Shown here: positions 33,501-42,660 of the stretch, piece by piece
Numbering within the stretch: position 1 is the stretch's first letter
Layout: every line of letters starts with the position of its first letter
Source of the DNA: Ophiostoma sp. CBS 140.51
Lineage: Eukaryota > Ascomycota > Sordariomycetes > Ophiostomatales > Ophiostomataceae
DNA length: 64,000 nucleotides
Assembly: GCA_029298735.1 (NCBI GenBank)
Contig: JANSLP010000070.1
Span: 1-64,000 of the forward strand
Direction: 5' to 3'
The notes under the pieces: generated by a model
Databases searched by the model: none
What the model was told of the DNA's origin: nothing
Seen by the model: the letters and a program-made list of their open reading frames with translations, nothing else
Program-made: the position numbers and the translations under genes

Positions 33501-36044
33501 GCGGGCACTAAGCCTGCCCCGTCCAGAGTCGTATCAGACCCATCTTCTTCAAAGCGCCCACGCGAGGATGAGTCCGACTCGCGTCCTACCAAGAAGTCGG
33601 CCACCAACTCAGCATTAGGTGCACCTCAAGCGGTGGCCAAAACCACTACGTCATCTGTTGCAACATCGTCCACAGCCTCTGCACCTGCTAAGCCATGGGC
33701 AGGCACTGCACTTTTACCTGGCAAGATCCGTCCGACCGCTACGAAACCTGCTGCGACGAAGACGGACGCTTCCTCAACTTCGACTGCAGCTAGCAGCAAG
33801 ACCGATACCAAGGATACCAAATCATCTTCAACTGGCTCTCCATCGAAGCGTGATGGAGATGCGCCTGCACCTGCAAGCAAGGCAGCATCTTCGTCGACAG
33901 CCGCTACCAACTCAGCCCTGACCATTGCCGCCGCCGCAGCTGCTTCCCGTGCCAAGAAGGCAGCGGCTGCAGCCAAGCTGGCCGCTGGTGGCGGCGGCGG
34001 CGGCGAACAGCCGTCGTCGTCCAAGCTGGGCCTGTTGTTGGACGAGATCTCCAAGCCCAAAGCGACCAAGACCACCGCCTCGCCCGCCGCACCCACTCCG
34101 GACTCCTCCTCATCATCGGGTGAGAACGCCGCCGAGACGCCCGAACAGAAAGCCAAGCGCCTGCGCAAGGAGAGCCGCCGCAAGCTGCGCGTGACGTGGC
34201 GGACCGGCAGCGACCTGACAGAGGTCCGCATCTTCACCAAGGACGAGGGCGAAGACGAGGGCAGAGCTAATTACCTGCTCCGTGACGCCGGTGACGATCG
34301 GTCTGAAGGTCTGGCTCTCAAGCGCAGCCTCAAGGGTGCTGAGGACGACGAAGACGGCAGCGGTGGTGGTAACGGCATGGATTTGGACGATGAAGACGAC
34401 GAGCTGCCGTACCGGCCCTGGTTTGAAGCGTGGCCCATCAACTTTTCTGGTTTGCCAGCCGACAAAGTCGCCAAGACGTACATCACGCGCGGTGGCCAGC
34501 TGGCTGTCGAGTCGCCTGAGAGGAAGGCTATGGCCGACCGTGAGAACACCGTCCTTATGGCCATCTACACTGACCCTTCGGACATCCCGCCGACGCCCAA
34601 GTCACCTTCTGCTTCTTATGCCGAGCTGGCCATAGCTGGCCAGCCTGCAGAGGTTGCCTTCCCTGCCTCCGAGTCTAAGGCTCTGCAAGAGGTGCAGGTT
34701 CGTTGGAATGAAGAGCGGCAGCATGGCGCCAACTGGGCCGCCTGGAACGCCATCCAACGCATTGAGACGACCAAGAACCCGCAGCACCAGCAGCAACAAC
34801 AGGCCGCATCTCAAGCCGCACTTGGTCACAAGTCGGCCGGCTCCATCACGTCGTTTAACGGTACTCGTGGTGGTGATGTTGTTCGTTTGCTCACATCGGA
34901 TGCGGTCAAGAATTGGCGTCCAACCCTCGACCTGTCGACGCCTACCAAGGCGTACCGCTGGCAGGACTACTCGGACCCGGCTGTTCAAAAGGCCGTGCTG
35001 GCCCTGGAGAGTATTTTCTTGCAACTGCAGGGCAAGACCTTCCCAGCCACCGAGCCACCTGCCTACATTACCGACCCGGAGCGTATCAAGGAGTGGTGGA
35101 CAGGTTACAACCGCGAGAAGCAGCGCAAGCAGACGCTGGCCGAAGCTGCTGAGGCACAGACCCGTCTTGCCGCTCAGCAGCAGCAGCAGCAGCAGCAGCA
35201 GCCAGTGCAGCAACCTGCCGCTGTCAACCCTGCTGCAGGTGCTGGCCAGCAACAAGATGCGGCTGCTGCCTGGGCTGCATACTACGCCCAGTTCAACCAG
35301 CAACAGCCTCAGCCAGCAGCCCAGTCTACAGATGCCAACGCCTATGCTCAGTACATGAACGCATACTACCAGCAACAGGCCCAGCAGCAGCCGCACACAC
35401 CCCAGGGCGGTGCGAGCGATCCGAATGCCCAGCTTCAGGCACTTCTCACGACACTGGGTGGTGGATCGGCTACTCAGCCCACGGGTGCTGACCCACAGAA
35501 CGACGCTCAAATGCAAGCCCTGCTGGCCTCGATGATGGGTGGTGCTGGTGCTGCTGGAGGTGTACAACAGCCGCCGGCTGCTGGCTCGGCCGATGCGAAC
35601 CAAGCATACCTGCTGTCTCTTGCTCAATGGGCTTCTGGTGGTGGTCAAGGTCAACAGCCTGGTCAACCCGGCCAGGGCGGCAACAATGGTCCACATGCGG
35701 GCGCCGACCAGAACGGCGGCGAAAACAACGACAAGCACAACAGCAAGTTCCAGCGCGGACGTGGCGTTCGTGGCAGTGACGGTGGCCGTAGAGGCCCGCG
35801 GCGGAACCAGTTTGGCAACGACAATGATAGCGGCAACGACAATAACGGTCCTGCTGACAATTACAACAGCAATAACGGCAAAAACCACAACGGCCCGGGC
35901 TTCAACAACAAGAGGGACCAGGACGGCAACGTGCCGAGCCACCTGCGCGGCATCAACCGGGCGCTCATTGGCACCAAAGCCTGTGTCTTTTGGAAGAGTG
36001 GGAAGTGTGCCAAGGGCGACAAGTGCACGTTCCGTCACGATTAG
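30552..36044 (+). CDS. PNUTS-like PP1 scaffold: TFIIS-N-like, RVxF-type and CCCH zinc finger domains
   Basis: This single-exon gene encodes 1830 residues. Residues 1-620 are dominated by Gln and Pro (many CAG/CAA runs). About 775-940 is a helical region (IENLGGNGPLLANLVSALRD, then KTLLRFMSQF) that resembles the TFIIS N-terminal/LW fold. An Ala/Lys/Ser-rich linker precedes a basic block with RVTW at 1213-1216, a PP1-docking type motif like the TVTW of animal PNUTS. Then come an acidic stretch, a Trp-rich conserved-looking region, more Gln-rich sequence, an Asn/Gly/Arg region with RGRGVRGSDGGRRG, and a terminal CCCH finger (C1811, C1819, C1825, H1829). This order matches PNUTS (PPP1R10), a nuclear protein-phosphatase-1 scaffold in transcription termination and RNA 3'-end processing; fission yeast Ppn1 is the fungal counterpart. 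The assignment is by architecture, so moderate. Confidence 0.85.
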   Translation: MAQQGACHTGWPMDYDDGTGYGLPPAGDDTLNVNDFLDMNTLAQHHPMEGWSSVQDGNGADGMAQTFGHDPQQHAFQQLPADYANLQQHQHQPPPQQQQPQQWSTSTFAVQPQQHPTQQQQQQQQPQHHAFDQSAAQNHGFVGHTPVSYDGSQGFAIPSETMGSMPAYLTGQISNEQWQQQQQQELIRQQQAALQKQRQQRQQQQQPQQHQQLPVDVNNYPYATASPIPTGPAAATVPRLSVSPAPRQSTLTPDAIGHNPHGTNSPAPGSGYQSPAQKWPVQTQLQQQQQFQQSPPQQPQQHLQYAQSMTPIPPPMQPMQQQQLQPPQQQQATPSPVTPAAAPKTTKAATTTAPKATKVTKPKATKATKAKAAAAAQQVQQVPSPAQQQVQPEHMYQQQMYLDPQQQQAPLEAGANGWQQQPGQVLYQQLQGDQAWQEQQQQQQFMQQQQQAQQIHQSPPPQQAQQLRVQQYQPAGQPQPQQQQLEQQRQFQQMQMQQQQQQQQLRVQQQQLQPPQTRVPPPTVSPIQPPTYPQSAKPAAATKAAPKQQQQGNGTPVQSTSAIPVPTIPTATPVPVPTIPGAAPTAAARAKPAARTVYKKPQLSDIIPREDSHLVSAADTLDRKNLFPGVPFLVVGNIVQIEPPLSTTEPAVLPDPTKHLGIKHFPGRKGPLPCETIAEYDRLVSSQPSEKKEALVLELRSKLKSQGKVLPPKVYKFASLGDTPKKLTKSSAAAQGRPAAMESPGSDESDSEEEEEEVRSATRPTDPADAAAWDAIGFVHVTDNAPATIKRAVKNFGDFIKGIYDGIKETKERLKKAEEAGSSKKETVEQIKRTLASKQEILYRAVDAADEKGHDQVIENLGGNGPLLANLVSALRDCVNASDFNGKLTKTLLRFMSQFTTVTDEMLNQRLKFDKIQKRFMTKGDAEVKDLVGEIVSKTIHAKPASPAITPATTTATPTGSSASNSIAIADDPSSKTAAKPAAAGTKPAPSRVVSDPSSSKRPREDESDSRPTKKSATNSALGAPQAVAKTTTSSVATSSTASAPAKPWAGTALLPGKIRPTATKPAATKTDASSTSTAASSKTDTKDTKSSSTGSPSKRDGDAPAPASKAASSSTAATNSALTIAAAAAASRAKKAAAAAKLAAGGGGGGEQPSSSKLGLLLDEISKPKATKTTASPAAPTPDSSSSSGENAAETPEQKAKRLRKESRRKLRVTWRTGSDLTEVRIFTKDEGEDEGRANYLLRDAGDDRSEGLALKRSLKGAEDDEDGSGGGNGMDLDDEDDELPYRPWFEAWPINFSGLPADKVAKTYITRGGQLAVESPERKAMADRENTVLMAIYTDPSDIPPTPKSPSASYAELAIAGQPAEVAFPASESKALQEVQVRWNEERQHGANWAAWNAIQRIETTKNPQHQQQQQAASQAALGHKSAGSITSFNGTRGGDVVRLLTSDAVKNWRPTLDLSTPTKAYRWQDYSDPAVQKAVLALESIFLQLQGKTFPATEPPAYITDPERIKEWWTGYNREKQRKQTLAEAAEAQTRLAAQQQQQQQQQPVQQPAAVNPAAGAGQQQDAAAAWAAYYAQFNQQQPQPAAQSTDANAYAQYMNAYYQQQAQQQPHTPQGGASDPNAQLQALLTTLGGGSATQPTGADPQNDAQMQALLASMMGGAGAAGGVQQPPAAGSADANQAYLLSLAQWASGGGQGQQPGQPGQGGNNGPHAGADQNGGENNDKHNSKFQRGRGVRGSDGGRRGPRRNQFGNDNDSGNDNNGPADNYNSNNGKNHNGPGFNNKRDQDGNVPSHLRGINRALIGTKACVFWKSGKCAKGDKCTFRHD
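35175..35201 (+). repeat. (CAG)9 tract inside the PNUTS-like gene
   Basis: Nine uninterrupted CAG codons encode poly-Gln. This is the longest pure CAG run noted in the gene; other Gln tracts mix CAA and CAG. Confidence 0.85.
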
Positions 36045-37157
36045 TCCTCGGGAAGGAATTCATAGCTGTGGTGTTCTTCTTTTCTTTGTTTTTATGTGTC
36101 ATTACAACGGCCACCAATGAGTGCTGTCGGGCGTCCTGGTGATGATGTTTTCTTTTCGTGTCCACTTTCTTCTCTTTCTCTTTCTTCTATCTCTTTTCAC
36201 TTCTCCTGTACCACATTATCCTTGCATCATTTATTAATACGGGGTCTGCATCGTTTTCTAGCGTCGGGTCACCATTGTTTTTTATTATTACAATTTCAAG
36301 TTTCTCAGTTCTCATGTATCATGCATTTTCTGCATTTCGTTGTTCTTGTTCGCTCAAAGGTGTGCTTCTATAGCTATGTATTTTGCTAAGGGGTCGTACT
36401 GTATTCAAGCATATGCAAGAGAATGAAACAAGTTCAAAACATAAAATTGAAATAGGAAGGAACAAATTAACCTTTGAGCATTTGTATTTTGTACCGTAAT
36501 TAGCTACAATATAACATGTCTTTTTCACAAATCCCATGTCCACTGTAACAGTCCGAAAACAGCAACTGTGACCAGTAACGTAACCATTAACACAAGAGGC
36601 AAGGGCCACAGGCCAGAAAGCGCTAGTGCGCACTGTCAACCACATGCCAGCCAGTCAGCGTTCAGGCAATTGACAAGACCAGCCTAGAAGTGGAAATCCG
36701 CCACCCTACCCGCCCGCCGATTTCGCAATGCCGCCTCCTTCCCCTCCAAAGATGACAAGCGACAGGGGGGAAAGAGTCACTGAACTTTTTTTCCTCCGCC
36801 AAAAAACGACGTTATCGACTCTGGACTTTTTTTATGGAACCCGATTCGATTTCAAAGCACGCTCTGCGATTTGCGCTCTGCTTAACGACGACAACTCCTC
36901 CTCTCTCTCCAGTTGACAACATTAAGAGACGAGCCTCCAGACATTCGAACGACATACTTGATCACTCTTTTTCGAGCATGCGCTGAGCAGATCGACTAAC
37001 TTTAAACTTTGAGATACCAGTTCTTCACTACTTAAAGTCACATCAGCCGCATCGACATCATCGCATTTGACGACACACGACGCACGACACCGCCTTCCTC
37101 ATTCCACCTCCCCTCCCTCTCTCTTCTCCCACCTTCGCCACCTCCTCCTCCGGCGCA
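36045..37157. other. PNUTS-like 3' flank and NAR1 upstream region
   Basis: The first part is T-rich (3' untranslated and termination region). The last 150 bases are C/T/A-rich (CCTCCCCTCCCTCTCTC near 37110), consistent with the NAR1 leader. No gene is seen. Confidence 0.5.
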
Positions 37158-39008
37158 ATGAGTGCAATTCTCTCCGCCGACGATCTCAACGACTTTATCA
37201 CACCAGGTGTCGCCTGCATCAAACCCGTCGAGACGCTTCCTACCGTCCCCGAACAGCAACCAACATCCCTCGAGCACGAGGTCTTCCGCGACGATGGACC
37301 GACGAATGGCGCCAATGCCGGCCCCGCCCAGATCTCGCTGACCGACTGCCTTGCCTGCTCGGGCTGTGTCACGTCCGCCGAGGCCGTGCTCGTCAGCCTG
37401 CAGAGCCATGCCGAAGTCTTGCGGGCTCTCGATGCTGCGCCAGGACTCAAACTCGCCCCTTCCACAGTATCTCCTCACTCGTTGACCGTTGCCAGCCTCG
37501 ATGACCCTGCCGGCCCCCTCCTCTACGTCGCCAGCGTCTCACCACAGACAAGGGCCAACCTGGCGGCCGCCTGCGGACCGGGTGTGACTGAGCAGCAGGC
37601 AGGCTATATGCTGGAGCAACTGCTGTCCGGTCCCGGTGGCCTGCGGTCAGGTGGTGCCTACAACAATGGTTTTACATGGGTGGTGGATACGAATGCGGCA
37701 CGAGACGCCACGCTCGTCCTAGGTGCAGATGAGGTACTGCAGCAACAGCAGGAAGCTACAAAACGCCCCCTCCTCACATCCTCCTGCCCCGGCTGGGTCT
37801 GCTATGCGGAAAAGACACACCCGCACGTGCTCGGCCACCTGTCCAAGGTCAAGTCGCCGCAGGCACTGATGGGCACGCTCGTCAAGACGACACTGAGCCG
37901 TACCTTGGGCATCCCTGCCGACCGCATCTGGCACGTTGCCGTGATGCCGTGCTTCGACAAGAAGCTGGAGGCCAGTCGGGAAGAGCTCATGGACGGCGCA
38001 TGGGACGAAAGCGCAGCGCACAAAGGATCCAAGGGCATCCGCGATGTGGACTGTGTCATTACAAGCAAGGAAGTGTTGATGTTGGCCGAATCGCGCGGCA
38101 TTGATTTCTTTAGTCTACCAAAGACGAGTCCGGGCGCAGCCCGCCTACCCTTCCCTGATCCTATCCTTGACAAGTTTTTGTTCCCCTTCACTGGCTCGTC
38201 CGCCCAAAAGAGACGCCACCCACCCTCTTCGGCCGGCAGTTCCGGCGGCAACCTCCACTTCATCCTCCAGTCCGTCCTCGCCCAGAACCCGGGCGCTACC
38301 CTGCACACAAACCGTGGTCGCAATGTCGACGTCGTCGAGTATGTCATTACAGCGGCGGGCGCCGACCCCACCACGGGCGCGCCACCACTGTTCAAGGCCG
38401 CCCGCTACTACGGGTTCCGCAACATCCAGAACCTCGTGCGCCGCCTCAAGCCCGCACGGCCCTCACGCCTGCCCGGTGGCCGGCCCGTTGGCAGTGCCCG
38501 TCGCGGTGGCGGTGCCAGTGGTGCCGGTGCCGGTCTGGACTTCGCCTATGTCGAGGTCATGGCCTGTCCTGGTGGGTGTACCAATGGCGGTGGACAAATC
38601 AAGGTCGATGACGAGGTCGTTGTCGCGCGGAAGCGGCAGGCGGCCGGCCTTCCCCTCGAAGAGGACAGCAGTGTGCCCATCGTAAAGCCGGGCCCGCTAG
38701 AGCAAAAGGCGTGGCTCGCCGAGATTGATGAGGCGTACTTCTCGGGTGATGAGGAGGAGATGGAGGTCGTTTCGAACGGCGCATCAAAGGCGTCCGACCT
38801 CGTCGGCGGCATCAGCCCGTCATATGTGCGCTCGGCGCTGGCACACTGGGCACAAATCACTGGCATCGACCAGGCCAAGCTCGTCTACACCACGTACCGC
38901 GAGGTCGTAAGCGATGTCGGCAAGTCGACGGCACCGGGTAAGAAGAAGGGCGGCGATACCACAGAGCACGTCGTCCAGCTGGCCGGCAAGATTGGTGGTG
39001 GGTGGTAG
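37158..39008 (+). CDS. nar1: Cytosolic Fe-S cluster assembly factor NAR1
   Basis: This single-exon gene encodes 616 residues. Nar1 is an iron-only-hydrogenase-like protein that passes Fe-S clusters from the cytosolic scaffold to the targeting complex (CIA pathway). The start MSAILSADDLNDFITPGVAC is diagnostic. The N-terminal cluster ligands are C20 and the group C64, C67, C70 in TDCLACSGCVTSAEAVL. The H-cluster-like ligands are seen in SSCPGWVCYAEKTHP and near the C-terminus in MACPGGCTNGGGQIK. Fungal insertions rich in Gly, Pro and Ser lie between the conserved blocks (about residues 350-375 and 435-460). The gene converges with the SUZ-domain gene, with only 172 bases between the two stop codons, so their 3' untranslated regions probably overlap. 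Confidence 0.96.
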   Translation: MSAILSADDLNDFITPGVACIKPVETLPTVPEQQPTSLEHEVFRDDGPTNGANAGPAQISLTDCLACSGCVTSAEAVLVSLQSHAEVLRALDAAPGLKLAPSTVSPHSLTVASLDDPAGPLLYVASVSPQTRANLAAACGPGVTEQQAGYMLEQLLSGPGGLRSGGAYNNGFTWVVDTNAARDATLVLGADEVLQQQQEATKRPLLTSSCPGWVCYAEKTHPHVLGHLSKVKSPQALMGTLVKTTLSRTLGIPADRIWHVAVMPCFDKKLEASREELMDGAWDESAAHKGSKGIRDVDCVITSKEVLMLAESRGIDFFSLPKTSPGAARLPFPDPILDKFLFPFTGSSAQKRRHPPSSAGSSGGNLHFILQSVLAQNPGATLHTNRGRNVDVVEYVITAAGADPTTGAPPLFKAARYYGFRNIQNLVRRLKPARPSRLPGGRPVGSARRGGGASGAGAGLDFAYVEVMACPGGCTNGGGQIKVDDEVVVARKRQAAGLPLEEDSSVPIVKPGPLEQKAWLAEIDEAYFSGDEEEMEVVSNGASKASDLVGGISPSYVRSALAHWAQITGIDQAKLVYTTYREVVSDVGKSTAPGKKKGGDTTEHVVQLAGKIGGGW

Positions 39009-39180
39009 ACAAGTCAAAGTCGTGATGACTTATGCATAACTGGCGTTTTTGTTTTGAATTGGCACAGCCCCTTGGTTTATACATGATCGGGTCAGATAGG
39101 GAAAGAAGGATATGATACCCAAAATTGAGATCCTGCATATTTCATTTTTTAAATATTCATAATCATCGTCCTTTGCGTGC

Positions 39181-39554
39181 TCATCCACTTTGTAGACCGC
39201 TGCGGCGGGCGAATCCGAAGCCGCCACGGCCACTGCCGTCAGGACCCCGCGGCGCTCGGACTACAAACTCTTCTTCGCGCGGCGTGCCTGTCCGGCTCGG
39301 GAACGGTGAACCTGTCGCATCGCTGCCGCTACCGCTGCCGGCGTTCTTGTGGTGGCCCTGTAGTCGTCTTTGGCTTTGCGGCTTTTGTGAGTAGTTAGGA
39401 TCGTAGAGCTCTCGTGTTCCTGACAATGATGGCGGCGCTGATGCTGTGTGTGTAGTCGTATGTGAGGATGGTGAAGAGTACGATGGTGCTGTCGGTGGTT
39501 GGTGTTGTGATGGTGATGGGCTGTTCTGGTAGTATTGGCCCACCTGGTGCTGGT

Positions 39555-39586
<32 letters not shown>

Positions 39587-40584
39587 TGGTAGTTCTGGTT
39601 CTGGTTCTGGTTTTGGTTATTGGTCTGATATTGTGGTTGCCGTCTGTTGAAGCTGGGGTCGTATTGCTGTCCCCGACCAAAGCCGTCGCCTCCCCGGTCT
39701 CCACGGTGGCCTCCGCCCTGTCCGCGTCCACGTCCTCGACCTCGATATCCTCCAGACTGTTGTGGCTGTGGTGGTGTATGGCTGCCGCTGTTGTTGCCGC
39801 CAGAATTCCGTGGCACGGGTGATGCTTGCCGTGATGATGCTAATGACGAGCCGGGCGTTGTGTTGTTGTTGCTGTTGCTGTTGCTGTTGTTGTTGCTATC
39901 TTTACTGTCCTTGTTGCTGCTCGCCGGCGGCGGCTCACCAAAGATCTTGGCCCGTGCCTCGTCGTACTTCCGCTGCTTGGCTTCCCGCTCTCGCTGCTGT
40001 CGTTGCCGAATCTGTTCCGGTGTCTCCTTGTTGCGCAGTGCCGCTGCCGCCGCTTCCGCTTCGGCTTCTGCTGCATCGTCGCGGATTGTCAGCTCCTCAA
40101 TGCCCGTTACGGGATCGCGCCGCCGGATCACGCGTGGCGCCGGTTTTCGGCTCAGGACCTTCATTTGTGGCCGGAACGCCGGGGCCGAGGGCAGGATCGT
40201 GGGCGCGCTGGCGCCACTGTTGTTGCTGCTGCCGGCTAGCAGGGCACCGCCGCCGGGTGCCGCACCCGCCGACAAAAAGTGGTACTCCTGTGGGTTTTCC
40301 CTGGTTTGTTAGCGACCACTTCATATCAAATGTATTGGAGAGGGAACGTACGCAGAATTCCATAGCCGCCGTTGTTCTTCTTCGTGCTTGGCCAACCGCT
40401 CGGCGCGGGTCATTTCGGCCGTGCTATCCTCTTCCGCAGCTGTCTTTCCCTTGGAAGGCCCGCCAGCACCACCCTTGGTCAACAGCTTCTTCGTCTGCTG
40501 TGTCTTCTCTATGGCCGCCAATTTGTCGGCTTGCGCCTCCCAGTCGTCGTCCCACGCATTGGGGACACTCATATTTTTGGCCAT
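39181..40584 (-). CDS. SUZ-domain RNA-binding protein
   Basis: Two exons, 40584-40352 and 40300-39181, give 450 residues; the 51-base intron has GTACGT, a CTAAC branch and CCAG. The join restores LWNSA/ENPQEYHF. The N-terminus (MSVPNAWDDDWEAQADKL) is acidic and helical. The SUZ region runs from about 123 (MKVLSRKPAP) to about 212 (YDEARAKIFGEP). A long Asn/Gln/Ser/Gly-rich tail contains RGRGRGQGG and poly-Gln, and a C-terminal SUZ-C-like motif (VRAPRGPDGSGRGGFGFARR) closes the protein. SUZ domains bind RNA and occur in proteins acting on mRNA stability and translation; a target is not known. An ATG four codons further in (40572) could also be used. Confidence 0.92.
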
Positions 40585-41179
40585 AATGGGGAGGGGGTAA
40601 ATGTCGGAGGTAGAACTGCAGATTTCGAGGCTGTACTTTCAACGTGGTGGTTGTGGTTGTATTCCAAAATTCGACGTTTAGATATGGTTGTTGTATGTCG
40701 ATTTTCTGGTGATGGGAACAAAAATTATTGGAACCTTCTTTGTAAATTTCAATGGGCGCTTCCTGCCATTTTTAGCGGCATAATGCCGCCCGCAAGCTAA
40801 GGGTGGCTCGGGGCTCTTGGGGAGCGTGCCCGTCCCACCCCCCATTCCTTCCCACCTTGGGGTCCCTTAGGTTCAATGCGTCCGATTGGCCAGTCGAGCT
40901 GACTTTACCACATAATGGGGACCCACTTCTCAAGCCTCACCTCCTCCCACTCACAACGACCTCTCATTACCTAAAGACGTCACGAGGAAACAAACAACCA
41001 ACAACTCACCAAGTATAAACACACAACTCACCACACTTCAGGGTTTTGTCATATTACGGTAGAGTGCGAGGCCCAGTGGACAGAATCAACCTTAAAACTA
41101 CACGCTGCTAATTTCACAACCAGTGACGCACGAATCTAGACTCATCACAACTTCACTTTCACCAGCCTCGAAGTCAAAG
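40585..41179. promoter_or_regulatory. Shared divergent promoter region
   Basis: These 595 bases separate the minus-strand SUZ gene from the plus-strand 98-residue gene, so both promoters must lie here. A TATAAACACAC stretch is at about 41015. No open frame of note is present. Confidence 0.45.
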
Positions 41180-41533
41180 ATGGAAGAAGACGTGCCCATG
41201 GATGGCGCCCAGCCCGCTGCTTCTGTTGCCCCCGGAAACTCTACACCGGCTGCTTCCGCTCCCCTCAACGGCACCGGTAAGACCTCGGCCGCGTGGAACA
41301 CCCCTAAGCACCGCGAAGAAGCCGACAACTACCGCCAGCGGCTCACCGACCAAGGCTTTAATGCTAGTGAGTTTTCCCCCTTTGGATGCGACTGTATTGT
41401 CTTCATACTCACTAAAATATTAGGCGAATATGGCGACCCTTTGACGGCGGTGCGGCCTCTGGATAAGATATACAGCCGGCCCTTCCCCGAGGGGACAGAA
41501 GAGAGTCTGCGGGCGTTGATTGAGAAGAAGTAA
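41180..41533 (+). CDS. Small acidic-N-terminus protein, unknown function
   Basis: Two exons, 41180-41366 and 41424-41533, joined across a 57-base intron (GTGAGT, a CACTAAAA branch, TTAG), give 98 residues. The N-terminal 35 residues are Ala/Pro/Ser-rich and acidic (MEEDVPMDGAQP). The rest is compact and polar: KHREEADNYRQRLTDQGFN, then EYGDPLTAVRPLDKIY and EGTEESLRALIEKK. The second half looks conserved in style, but I do not recognise the family. There is no signal peptide and no membrane span. The splice is well supported because it restores a Gln/Gly/Asn/Ser/Glu-Tyr-Gly-Asp reading into the downstream exon, while the unspliced frame crosses an A/T-rich insert (CIVFILTKIL). Confidence 0.8.
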   Translation: MEEDVPMDGAQPAASVAPGNSTPAASAPLNGTGKTSAAWNTPKHREEADNYRQRLTDQGFNASEFSPFGCDCIVFILTKILGEYGDPLTAVRPLDKIYSRPFPEGTEESLRALIEKK

Positions 41534-42303
41534 ATGGATAGTGGGAAAGCCGAGGATACCTCTATGACCTGGTTTTACGAAGCATGATTTCATTGTTCTT
41601 TTTTATGTTTACAACTCTATTTATTTCACTTTCAGAATGAAATGACATACGTACAAATCTTTGGCCGATGAAAGTTAACGCAATAGCTGTCACCGTATCT
41701 TGCACGTGGTGTTGATTGTGTCACTGGCCAAGGCTCTAGCTTCCGCCAACCATGATTGTTGATTTTTGTGACTGCAGAAAGTAGTGACTTTGCTCGTTAT
41801 TGACGTGTAGCCCCCAAACTATTCGTGATCTCGCCGAATTTGGTAAGCTGGTCTATCAACAAGATACTGTGTGACACCTGGTCAACACAATGACAGAGCC
41901 TATCTTCTCTCTCAGCTCACCCACACCACCAACTCAAGGTATCGATAGTTCATCGAGCCAGAAGGCTTGTGACAAGGTCTCAATATTATGTCAAATTTTG
42001 AGGTTCAGTCAACCACCAACACATGACTTGCACATGGTGGGAGATGTATAAACGGTCGCCTTTCTCCTACAGAAATTCTCAGACTCGATATCAAATTTTT
42101 TCCAATATATAACATCCAGTCTTCGAAATACAATTTTCGAGAATCTATCACACTCACCCATCTTATCATCAATTGCAATTCTCGCTTCGTCACCGTAAAA
42201 ACACAACTTGCTTCGCTACAAAATCCTATATCGATCACCGCCGTCTTCAAACTAATTACCACACGCAGCCTTCGCGCAAATCTCCCATATAAAAACCGCC
42301 AAA
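41534..42303. other. Intergenic region
   Basis: This is 770 bases of moderately A/T-rich sequence after the 98-residue gene. No gene is seen. Confidence 0.5.
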
Positions 42304-42660
42304 ATGGCTGTTTTGACCCTTTCAAGACGTTCAAAAAGCATCATCCAGATCAAGGTGCCGCCTCATAAGCGCAAGTCACATTCTTCGCCAAAACGCCGGA
42401 CTGTCGTCATCTGGAAGAAGTCGGCCGACGCCACCACCACCACCCCCACACCCACAGCAACACCATCCGGCGACAACCGCTCCAGCACGCTGGGCCACCA
42501 CGGCAAGATGGCCAAGACAAGTTCGTCTCTCACCGACAAGAAGATGGCGGTTCCCCTTATCCGCCGCCGCATCATCATTGTCGGTGCGTGGCGTGCCATA
42601 TGGCTGGCCTCGTGCGAGAAGCCATGTCAAGAATACCTGGAGGAACCGATGCAGCAGTAA
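42304..42660 (+). CDS. Basic orphan ORF, hypothetical
   Basis: This single open frame has 118 codons and starts in the good context CCAAAATGGC. The product is strongly basic (SRRSKSIIQIKVPPHKRK, SPKRRTVVIWKK) with a Thr/Pro/Ser-rich middle and a C-terminal part with RRRIIIVGAWRAIWLA, which is weakly hydrophobic. No family is recognised and no intron is needed. Codon use is mixed, more G/C-ending in the middle than at the ends. It could be a lineage-specific gene or a chance frame. Confidence 0.4.
   Translation: MAVLTLSRRSKSIIQIKVPPHKRKSHSSPKRRTVVIWKKSADATTTTPTPTATPSGDNRSSTLGHHGKMAKTSSSLTDKKMAVPLIRRRIIIVGAWRAIWLASCEKPCQEYLEEPMQQ

Noticed and set aside
34602..36038. Minus-strand open frame of 478 codons
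   Set aside because: It is antisense to the Gln/Asn-rich 3' part of the PNUTS-like gene; CAG/CAA codons read in reverse give Leu/Val-rich nonsense.
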